Source of the DNA: Nitrospirota bacterium
Lineage (GTDB): Bacteria; Nitrospirota; Thermodesulfovibrionia; Thermodesulfovibrionales; JdFR-88
Length of the DNA stretch: 5,152 bases
Direction: 5' to 3'
Assembly: GCA_021825785.1 (NCBI GenBank)
Contig: JAKAGP010000168.1
Coordinates: forward strand, 1-5,152
Shown here: piece by piece, positions 1 through 5,152 of the stretch
Layout of the letters: each line of letters opens with the position of its first letter
Numbering within the stretch: position 1 is the first letter of the stretch
Position numbers and translations under genes: made by a program
The notes under the pieces: model-generated
The model's input: only the letters and a program-made list of their open reading frames with translations
The model's database searches: none
What the model was told of the DNA's origin: nothing

Positions 1-629
1 TTGTTATTCCCAAGGCTATTGGGAAAAATGCAAAAAACCTTGAAGAGTTGAGGGAGATGATCGCTGAGGTAAAACCAGCTTCAATCTATCACCACACATA
101 TCAATGTTTCCTGAGAAGCCATATACCTGAGTATACGAATGATTTTGCGCAGTGGACGGGTGAAAGCCTTGAGGCAAGAACGCTTTCCGAGCATCTTTGC
201 ATTATAGACCCCTATGAGTTTAGAGATATTGAAGACCTCAGGAAAAAGCTGCTTGAAGTGATAGACGATTACAGGGAGAGATTCCCCGGCCGCGGAGATG
301 TGGTCCCGGGAAACGAGTTTTTCTTCAATGAAGGCATTACCATCAGTTCCCCGGCCGGAATGAGGGTCAGGAACCTCATCGAACTCCAAATAGCTATGAA
401 ATCCTTGGAGAAGGGCTCCATTTATTATCACTTTTACGAGGCAAGGGCCCGTAACGGAGTGGATGACTTTTCGGCCTGGATGCTCGATGCCCTGGGGAAG
501 AAACAACTGGCGAGCAAAATAAAAGCCATCGACCCATTCATGCACAGCACGGAAGAGATAAGAACTCATATCATTGAAGCCATCGATGATGAGTTGAAAA
601 GAGAAGTAGAGGAAGGAGAAACCTTTTGA
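1..629 (+). CDS. DUF5752-type protein with two tandem domain copies (5' end outside window)
   Basis: The reading frame is open from the left edge (first full codon at 3) to the TGA at 627-629, giving 208 visible residues. The TTG at 48 lies inside the conserved domain, so the true start is probably a short way upstream. I recognise the pattern of the DUF5752 family, whose function is unknown to me. Two copies of one module are visible. Copy 1 (about residues 4-93) has NLEEL, SIYHH, NDFAQW, IDP, IEDLR and VIDD. Copy 2 (about 115-203) has NLIEL, SIYYH, DDFSAW, IDP, TEEIR and AIDD. There is no signal peptide or membrane segment in the visible part, so it is probably cytosolic. It overlaps the receptor-GT20 gene by 4 bases, which suggests a role linked to trehalose or related sugar metabolism; that is inference from context only. 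The family assignment is from memory of its conserved residues. Confidence 0.8.
   Translation, partial: VIPKAIGKNAKNLEELREMIAEVKPASIYHHTYQCFLRSHIPEYTNDFAQWTGESLEARTLSEHLCIIDPYEFRDIEDLRKKLLEVIDDYRERFPGRGDVVPGNEFFFNEGITISSPAGMRVRNLIELQIAMKSLEKGSIYYHFYEARARNGVDDFSAWMLDALGKKQLASKIKAIDPFMHSTEEIRTHIIEAIDDELKREVEEGETF
611..620 (+). promoter_or_regulatory. Shine-Dalgarno site for the receptor-GT20 gene
   Basis: The purine run GGAAGGAGAA contains AGGAG at 614-618, 7 bases before the TTG at 626. This strong site supports the unusual TTG start. The first in-frame ATG (codon 34, position 725) would remove the first membrane segment. Confidence 0.75.
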
Positions 630-2881
630 AGATCACTCTTCGCCTGATCGTGTCCCTCTTCCTTGTAGTGGCGGCGGTCACAGTGGGCTTTTCATTTTAC
701 CAGGTGGACAAGGAAAAAAGCCGCATGGCCGATGACCTTGAACGGAGGACCGCCATCCTTGCGGACAGCTTGAGGGAATCGGTGACATACCTCGCAAACC
801 GGGGTCTGCCTGAAAGACTTAATCGGCTCGTTGTCAGGTTTGGCAACCGCAAGAGGCTAGAAGGCATTGCCGTGTTCGACTCGGGCGGCAATATTATAAC
901 CGTGACGCCGGAGCTTAAATCCGGGATATCACAGCCGTTCCCCGAAGCGGTAAAAACAATGCTGGACAACAGTCCTTCTGCCAAGCTTAAGGATTTAAAC
1001 GGGAAAGAGACTTATATCTATGTTTTGCCGCTTCGGGCCAAAGGAAAAATTACCGGGGCGATGGCGCTCTTCGATGATGCCTCGTATATAGACGCCAGAT
1101 TGAAAGAAATATGGAAGTCCAACCTGCTCAGGCTCCTTATCTACACTGTTCTCATTGTCTTCATAACTCTGGTCGTTGTGAGGTGGAGTATCACCGGTCC
1201 CATCGCCCGCATGGCCCAGTGGATGAGAGAGGTCAGGACGGGCAAGGACAAATCGGGCCAGCTCGCGCATTTCCCGAGAGGGGACATACTTTCTTCTCTG
1301 ATCAACGAGGCGGCCCATATGGCAAAAAGCCTGACGGCGGCGCGAGCCAAAGCTGAGGAAGAAGCAAAGCTGCGTTTCAATGCCGCTTCGCTTTGGACTG
1401 CCAACCGCCTGAAGGAACACATGAAGGCTGAGCTTGGCGGGAAAAAACTATTCCTTGTCTCTAACCGCGAGCCCTATATGCATACAAAAAACGGGCATGG
1501 GGTGAAATGCATTATCCCGGCTGGCGGCTTGGTCACTGCGCTGGACCCGGTAATGCGCATTTGCGACGGCCTGTGGCTTGCGCATGGCAGCGGGGATGCC
1601 GACCGGGAAACCGTGGACGCACATGACAAGGTACTCGTCCCGCCGGAAGAACCGGCTTATACGCTGAAGAGGGTTTGGCTTTCGAAAGACGAGGAAAAGG
1701 GATATTATTACGGCTTCTCTAATGAAGGCATATGGCCGCTCTGCCATATTACGCATACCCGTCCTGTTTTCCGTCTTGAGGATTGGGTCTACTACAAGAA
1801 GGTGAACGAGAAATTCGCGGAGGCCCTGCTTGAGGAAATCAAGGATGAGGAATGCCCCCTGATACTGATACAGGACTACCACTTGGCGCTCCTGCCCATG
1901 CTTATAAAAGAGAAGCGTCCTGACACCAGGGTCGCGCTTTTCTGGCACATCCCCTGGCCAAATCCCGAGGCGTTCGGCATCTGCCCATGGCAGCAGGAAA
2001 TACTCATGGGAATACTGGGTGCGGACCTCGTTGGCTTCCATATACAGTTTCATTGCAATAACTTCCTGGATGCGGTTGACCGGTTCCTAGAGTCCAAAAC
2101 CGATTGGGAACAGTTCTCTGTTACCAGAGGCGGACACACGACCCTGGTGAAGTCTTTTCCGATCAGCGTAAGTTTTGAAAACTTCCCTGATAAAGAAAGT
2201 GCCATAAAAGGGAATAACTCATTGAGGGGGCAACTTTTCAAGGAGAAGGGGATACACGCAAAACACTTGGGCGTTGGCGTGGACCGCATAGACTATACGA
2301 AAGGCATCCCGGAGCGCTTCAGGGCGGTCGAACGCTTCCTGGAAAAACATCCCGAGTTCGTCGGGAAATTTTCTTTTGTGGAACTGGGAGCCCCGAGCCG
2401 CACCCATATCAAAAAATACCATGACCTCATGGCGGAAGTGGAGGAGACCGTTGAAAGCGTGAATTGGCGCTTCCAGACAAAAGAGTGGAAGCCAATACTG
2501 TTTTTGAAGGCCCACCACACCCACGAGGAGATAAATCGCTTCTACAAGACGGCCGACGTGTGCATGGTCACATCCCTGCACGACGGGATGAACCTTGTGG
2601 CAAAAGAGTTCGTGGCAGCCCGTGACGACGAGGACGGCGTTTTGGTCCTGAGCCAGTTTGCCGGCGCGTCAAGAGAGCTTACCGACGCGCTTATCATTAA
2701 TCCTTACGACATAGAGGAAATGGCTGATACCATCTATCGGGCCCTTACAATGAAACCTGGAGAAAAAAGCGAACGAATGGCGCGCATGCGGCAGGTGGTG
2801 AGGGAAAATAACATCTACCGCTGGGCGGGGGACCTGATCATGGCGCTTGCCCGCCTCAGGCCCTCCAGTTGCGGAGAATGA
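626..2881 (+). CDS. otsA: Membrane receptor-HAMP-trehalose-6-phosphate synthase (GT20) fusion
   Basis: The predicted role is transfer of glucose from a nucleotide sugar to glucose 6-phosphate, giving trehalose 6-phosphate, by a membrane-anchored enzyme. Domains in order are: transmembrane helix 1 (about 5-25), an external domain (about 27-165, with a Cache/PAS-like stretch at 79-155), transmembrane helix 2 (about 167-187), HAMP (about 188-245, with GPI at 191-193 and [11 protein letters not shown] at 218-228), a helical linker (about 232-270) and GT20 (274-745). GT20 residues seen are SNR (R281), AGGL (G300-G301), GFSN and W370, QDYHL (D417), WHIPWP (H441), DRIDYTKG (R554, K559), SR (R592) and DGMNLVAKE (D653, E661). 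E. coli OtsA is about 474 residues, so roughly 270 are extra N-terminal sequence. Start is TTG with a strong ribosome site; the gene shares 4 bases with each neighbour. Oddities: H320, H633 and H652 stand where E. coli has Trp or Arg. GT20 is certain; acceptor and donor identity are inferred. Confidence 0.93.
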   Translation: MKITLRLIVSLFLVVAAVTVGFSFYQVDKEKSRMADDLERRTAILADSLRESVTYLANRGLPERLNRLVVRFGNRKRLEGIAVFDSGGNIITVTPELKSGISQPFPEAVKTMLDNSPSAKLKDLNGKETYIYVLPLRAKGKITGAMALFDDASYIDARLKEIWKSNLLRLLIYTVLIVFITLVVVRWSITGPIARMAQWMREVRTGKDKSGQLAHFPRGDILSSLINEAAHMAKSLTAARAKAEEEAKLRFNAASLWTANRLKEHMKAELGGKKLFLVSNREPYMHTKNGHGVKCIIPAGGLVTALDPVMRICDGLWLAHGSGDADRETVDAHDKVLVPPEEPAYTLKRVWLSKDEEKGYYYGFSNEGIWPLCHITHTRPVFRLEDWVYYKKVNEKFAEALLEEIKDEECPLILIQDYHLALLPMLIKEKRPDTRVALFWHIPWPNPEAFGICPWQQEILMGILGADLVGFHIQFHCNNFLDAVDRFLESKTDWEQFSVTRGGHTTLVKSFPISVSFENFPDKESAIKGNNSLRGQLFKEKGIHAKHLGVGVDRIDYTKGIPERFRAVERFLEKHPEFVGKFSFVELGAPSRTHIKKYHDLMAEVEETVESVNWRFQTKEWKPILFLKAHHTHEEINRFYKTADVCMVTSLHDGMNLVAKEFVAARDDEDGVLVLSQFAGASRELTDALIINPYDIEEMADTIYRALTMKPGEKSERMARMRQVVRENNIYRWAGDLIMALARLRPSSCGE

Positions 2882-3717
2882 AAAGCGAGGACAGGGGCCA
2901 CCAGGGGAAAGGCGGAGGGCCGGTTTACTTCTTCAGCGCGAAAGCAGGCCCGGTTTCAGGATCGCTTCCGGGCCGCAGGCTTGCCCTTTTTCTGGATTTC
3001 GACGGCACGCTGGTGCCGATCCAGAAGGACCCGGCCAAGTGTGTGCTATCCCGGCAGATGAAAGAGCAACTGCGATCGCTGGCAGATTCAGACCGCCATC
3101 TTGTGACAATACTAAGCGGCAGGACGCTCAGTGATATCAAAGCGAGAGTGGGCATACGGAACATCTGCTATGGCGGCAATCACGGTCTTGCCATATCAGG
3201 GAAAGACATGCGGTTTATTCATTCCGGGGCCAGCGCAATTATTCCCATTATTAATAAACTGGGGCGCAGCCTGGAAAAAGAGATCGCATGCTTTGACGGG
3301 GCTTGGGTCGAAAGGAAAAAATTTTCCTTAAGCCTTCATTACCGTTCGGTAGGCAATAGGGAAATTCCGGGATTGAAAAGGACTTTCTTTAGAGTTGTGA
3401 AGGGATTTCCTTACAATGAGAAGCTCACGATTGTGAAAGGCAAGAAGGTCTTGGAACTGATGCCCGATATATCATGGGACAAAGGGCGAGCCGCACTTTG
3501 GATACTTAATAAATTGAGAGGCCGATACCTCCCCATATTCGTAGGCGACGATATTACCGATGAGGCGGCTTTCAGAGCATTGAAAAATAGCGGCGTAACG
3601 ATCCGGATAGGGAAGTCGAAGAGAACCCTTGCCAGTTATTATTTAAAAGGTCACCGGGAGGCGTCCCGATTTCTGAATAGCATGCAAGACTATTTTCCGA
3701 ATGAGGTAAGGACATGA
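2878..3717 (+). CDS. otsB: Trehalose-6-phosphate phosphatase, HAD superfamily
   Basis: It is predicted to remove phosphate from trehalose 6-phosphate to give trehalose, in the cytosol. HAD motifs are complete, numbered from the ATG: DFDGTLVPI (nucleophile D40, acid D42), SGR (80-82), GGNHG (99-103), HYR (154-156), a Lys in WDKGRAA (K202) and VGDDITDEAAF (D224, D225, D228). The GGNHG, HYR and TDE pattern is that of the OtsB family with a C2-type cap; 279 residues is slightly longer than E. coli OtsB because of a roughly 35-residue N-terminal lead. I chose the ATG at 2878 because it forms an ATGA overlap with the stop of the GT20 gene. A TTG at 2869 is an alternative that adds 3 residues; neither has a well-spaced ribosome site (GGAG at 2873-2876 is only 1 base from the ATG), so coupled translation is likely. 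If the GT20 product is not trehalose phosphate, this enzyme's substrate would change with it. Confidence 0.92.
   Translation: MKSEDRGHQGKGGGPVYFFSAKAGPVSGSLPGRRLALFLDFDGTLVPIQKDPAKCVLSRQMKEQLRSLADSDRHLVTILSGRTLSDIKARVGIRNICYGGNHGLAISGKDMRFIHSGASAIIPIINKLGRSLEKEIACFDGAWVERKKFSLSLHYRSVGNREIPGLKRTFFRVVKGFPYNEKLTIVKGKKVLELMPDISWDKGRAALWILNKLRGRYLPIFVGDDITDEAAFRALKNSGVTIRIGKSKRTLASYYLKGHREASRFLNSMQDYFPNEVRT
3703..3711 (+). promoter_or_regulatory. Shine-Dalgarno site for the winged-helix-like gene
   Basis: GAGGTAAGG lies within the last codons of the phosphatase gene, with GAGG ending 7 bases before the ATG at 3714. It fixes that ATG as the start. Confidence 0.65.
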
Positions 3718-4106
3718 CCGATGTTGATTTCCCTGAAGAGCTGCAACTTTTCATAGAGACCTGCCTGCCGACTGTGGATGCGATGGAGCTGTTGCTTCTC
3801 CTTTCGCGGCACAGAGAAAGGCTTTGGCGGCCTGAAAATCTCATGAATGAATTGCAACCCGATACTGTCATCAAGCTCTCCGCACTCAGAGAATATCTCA
3901 CATTTTTCAAGGAACGGGGTTTGATAACCGAAACAAGGGAGGGCCGGTATCAGCTCGGACCGCTTTCCGAGGAAACGGAAACTGTCGTCAAGATGTTGAC
4001 CACAGCTTACAACACACGGCCGGTCACGCTTATTCGCATGGTTTATTCCCTGGCCGACCGTAAAATCAGTTTGTTTGCAGACGCTTTTAAGTTTAAAAAG
4101 GAGTAA
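3714..4106 (+). CDS. Small winged-helix-like protein, function unknown
   Basis: This 130-residue protein starts at an ATG that overlaps the phosphatase stop (ATGA) and has a good ribosome site. The first 30 residues form an amphipathic helix containing a leucine-rich run (AMELLLLLSRH). Residues about 35-83 look like a winged-helix fold: WRPENLMNEL, then KLSALREYLTFFKERGLI as the likely helix-turn-helix pair, then ETREGRYQL as the wing strands. The tail carries VVKMLTTAYNTRPVTLIRMVYS and ends ISLFADAFKFKKE. I recall similar small proteins in proteobacteria with a closing FADAF plus Lys/Arg-rich segment, with no assigned function. There is no membrane segment or signal peptide. As last gene of the operon it could be a transcriptional autoregulator or a cytosolic partner of the receptor enzyme. 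The fold call is from residue pattern only; DNA binding is not shown. Confidence 0.8.
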   Translation: MTDVDFPEELQLFIETCLPTVDAMELLLLLSRHRERLWRPENLMNELQPDTVIKLSALREYLTFFKERGLITETREGRYQLGPLSEETETVVKMLTTAYNTRPVTLIRMVYSLADRKISLFADAFKFKKE

Positions 4107-4132
4107 CCTCAAGCTTCATGTCCGCTTCCATG

Positions 4133-4187
4133 AAAGGAGCGTATAGGTCATTTCTTTTTTTATTGGCACGCTCTTTTTATATTTTTT
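4133..4187 (+). terminator. Probable Rho-independent terminator of the operon
   Basis: GAGCGT (4137-4142) pairs exactly with ACGCTC (4168-4173). The stem can extend outward through one G-T pair and three A-T pairs into the T run. TTTTT at 4174-4178, then ATA and TTTTTT at 4182-4187, follows the stem. The position, 27 bases after the last operon stop, fits. The loop is long (about 25 bases), which is unusual and lowers confidence. Confidence 0.6.
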
Positions 4188-4272
4188 GAAGGTATTTTAT
4201 TCCGATCGTAACCCGTTTTCTGAAAAGGATCAGATATATGACAAATTTAGGGCGAAGTTTAGTATCCGCCGC

Positions 4273-4304
4273 ATGCCCTTAAAGGTGTGGAATGGAAGGG
4301 GCAT
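4273..4304. repeat. Inverted repeat / potential hairpin
   Basis: ATGCCCTT (4273-4280) pairs with AAGGGGCAT (4296-4304), giving 8 pairs with one bulged G and a 15-base loop. No T run follows on the + strand. It may be part of a structured transcript with the next two stems, or chance. Confidence 0.4.
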
Positions 4305-4316
4305 AACGCACCGGGG

Positions 4317-4355
4317 TTATCCTTGAGCGGACGGGTAATAATGTTTCCGGGATAA
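4317..4355. repeat. Inverted repeat / bulged two-part stem
   Basis: TTATCC (4317-4322) pairs with GGATAA (4350-4355). Stacked directly inside on the 3' side, CGGA (4328-4331) pairs with TCCG (4346-4349). The result is 10 Watson-Crick pairs, a 5-base bulge (TTGAG) on the 5' side and a 14-base loop. Confidence 0.4.
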
Positions 4356-4358
4356 ATG

Positions 4359-4374
4359 CTGCGGCAAGCCGCAG
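4359..4374 (-). terminator. GC-rich palindrome, possible weak terminator of the - strand gene
   Basis: CTGCGGC and GCCGCAG form a perfect 7-base inverted repeat around AA; as RNA, 6 pairs and a 4-base loop are likelier. It lies 12 bases past the stop of the - strand gene. On that strand it is followed by CATTTATCCC rather than a clean T run, so terminator function is only possible, not strong. Confidence 0.4.
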
Positions 4375-4386
4375 GGAATATCAATT

Positions 4387-5148
4387 CTAATACAGAAATC
4401 TTTGCAGGCGCTTGAGGCTCTCAAGCGCGTCGGCGGGGCTGTGGGCCTCAATCGTATGGACAACATTCCCCAACCCCCTCACCTCGTTGAACAGGGTTTG
4501 GAAGGGGAACCTGCCCTCGCCGATTGGCCGGTGGGCGTCATGGGAGCCGTCGTTGTCGTGGAGGTGCATCTCGATCAGGTATTTCTTTAGCGGCCCAAGC
4601 CAGGCCTCAAGCGGGGATTTCGTGAAGAGGTTGAAATGCCCGGTATCGAAGCAGAGGCCGAAATTCGCGCAGCCCAGTCGCCCGAAAAGGGCGATGAGGT
4701 TCTCCGGGCTGTCCTCGAAGATGTTCTCAACGGCGATCCTGATGCCGTCCTTGCGGGCCTTTTCGATAAGCGGCCCCCATGTGAGAACGGATTTTTCAAG
4801 CCATATGTCCACCCGCATCGCGTATTTCCATTTCTCATAGCCTGAATGGAATACTACGGTTGCGGCGCCCAGCGCCCGCGCCATTTCCAGCGCCCTTTCG
4901 AAACGCGACATGGTCACGGCCCTGACCTTGTCGTCGACCGCGCCCGGGGAGAGGTCCATGAACGGGGCGTGGATGGAGAGCTCCGGCCGGTAATCCAGAA
5001 GCCCCATCGTCTGCCGCAGCCAGTCCGCCCCCAGGGTGTCCATGTCGCTGCCCTGGACGTACAGCTCAATGTCCAGGCCGTGCCGGCCAAGCACGGGGGC
5101 AAACTCCGGCAATCTTCCGAAGGGGACGTGTATGTGCGGGCGTATCAA
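4387..5148 (-). CDS. AP-endonuclease-2 / xylose-isomerase-like TIM-barrel protein
   Basis: It belongs to the sugar phosphate isomerase/epimerase superfamily (TIM barrel, Pfam Xylose isomerase-like); the reaction cannot be named. Visible metal-site-type residues, numbered from the TTG, are SIHAPF (H60), VVFHSGY (H101), AVENIFE (E141), CFDTGHFN (D168, H171), EMHLHDND (H195, H197), DAHRPIGEG (D204, H206) and TIEAHS (E234). These are the usual ligand positions of the fold, so an active metal enzyme is expected. No signal peptide is seen, so it is probably cytosolic. The first beta strand (HIHVPF) begins almost at the start, so the TTG at 5148 may be right. However, the frame stays open to the window edge (one more codon, AAA) and any ribosome site lies outside, so the start may be further upstream. 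The gene is convergent with the trehalose operon and clearly more GC-rich than it, which suggests a separate transcription unit and no shared function. Confidence 0.85.
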   Translation of the reverse strand: MIRPHIHVPFGRLPEFAPVLGRHGLDIELYVQGSDMDTLGADWLRQTMGLLDYRPELSIHAPFMDLSPGAVDDKVRAVTMSRFERALEMARALGAATVVFHSGYEKWKYAMRVDIWLEKSVLTWGPLIEKARKDGIRIAVENIFEDSPENLIALFGRLGCANFGLCFDTGHFNLFTKSPLEAWLGPLKKYLIEMHLHDNDGSHDAHRPIGEGRFPFQTLFNEVRGLGNVVHTIEAHSPADALESLKRLQRFLY

Positions 5149-5152
5149 TTTA

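Larger units (their letters stand above)
4107..4386. other. Intergenic region between convergent genes
   Basis: These 280 bases separate the ends of the operon and the - strand gene. The first third is very AT-rich (roughly a quarter GC around 4141-4200). I see no supported ORF, no tRNA and no convincing promoter. It holds a terminator-like hairpin near 4133-4187, smaller potential stems at 4115-4134 and 4213-4228, and three potential stems between 4273 and 4374, listed separately. Confidence 0.7.

Noticed and set aside
81..569. 162-codon open frame on the - strand
   Set aside because: Lies entirely opposite the DUF5752-type gene, which shows clear duplicated conserved motifs; the antisense product has no recognisable features.
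995..1420. Open frames on the - strand across the HAMP region
   Set aside because: Antisense to the receptor-GT20 gene; the products are low-complexity, Arg/Ser/Pro-rich, without motifs.
1448..2053. 201-codon open frame on the - strand
   Set aside because: Fully opposite the conserved GT20 core; length is explained by codon bias of the real gene and no family pattern is visible.
2847..3134. Short + strand frame overlapping the end of the GT20 gene and the start of otsB
   Set aside because: It is a different frame from the HAD motifs; the product is Pro/Gly/Arg-rich and typical of a shadow frame.
3690..4112. 140-codon open frame on the - strand
   Set aside because: Antisense to the winged-helix-like gene, which has the ribosome site, operon overlap and conserved-looking tail.
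4186..4214. TTGAAG as a possible -35 element of a promoter in the intergenic region
   Set aside because: At 17-base spacing the -10 position reads TAACCC, a poor match; other spacings were no better.
4200..4386. Riboswitch or tRNA in the intergenic hairpin region
   Set aside because: I could not match any conserved riboswitch core or a tRNA cloverleaf with T-arm; and the region lies downstream of both genes rather than in a leader.
4412..4840. Open frames on the + strand opposite the TIM-barrel gene
   Set aside because: The - strand frame carries all the metal-site motifs; the + strand products have none.
1..5152. Insertion sequences, CRISPR arrays, phage or attachment-site features
   Set aside because: No transposase-like product, no regularly spaced direct repeats and no integrase or phage gene were seen.

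Overview
The window looks like ordinary chromosomal DNA from a free-living Gram-negative bacterium. My best guess is a Desulfobacterota/'deltaproteobacterial' lineage or a close neighbour such as Nitrospirota. The guess rests on the kind of genes (DUF5752 next to a HAMP-linked GT20 enzyme and a small winged-helix-like protein ending in an FADAF-type tail), on two-membrane-type receptor topology, and on moderate GC. It is not a firm taxonomic call.

Positions 1-4106 on the + strand are one tightly packed operon. Its members are (i) the 3' part of a DUF5752-type protein made of two copies of one domain, (ii) a 751-residue trehalose-6-phosphate synthase-like GT20 enzyme fused to a two-transmembrane receptor with an external sensor domain and a HAMP domain, (iii) an OtsB-type trehalose-6-phosphate phosphatase, and (iv) a small winged-helix-like protein. 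All three junctions are exact 4-base NTGA start/stop overlaps, so translation is probably coupled. The expected chemistry is NDP-glucose + glucose 6-phosphate to trehalose 6-phosphate (GT20) and then to trehalose (OtsB). A membrane receptor would be placed directly on the committed step. Several active-site positions of the GT20 domain differ from E. coli OtsA, so the exact donor and acceptor are not settled by sequence.

Positions 4107-4386 form an AT-rich intergenic stretch. It holds a terminator-like hairpin with a T-rich tail for the operon, followed by three further potential hairpins in about 100 bases.

Positions 4387-5148 on the - strand hold a convergent, visibly more GC-rich gene for an AP-endonuclease-2/xylose-isomerase-like TIM-barrel protein (sugar phosphate isomerase/epimerase superfamily) with a complete set of metal-ligand-type residues. 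Its substrate is unknown and its start lies at or just beyond the window edge.

The most interesting item is the receptor-GT20 fusion: an apparent one-component transmembrane sensor whose output is compatible-solute synthesis.
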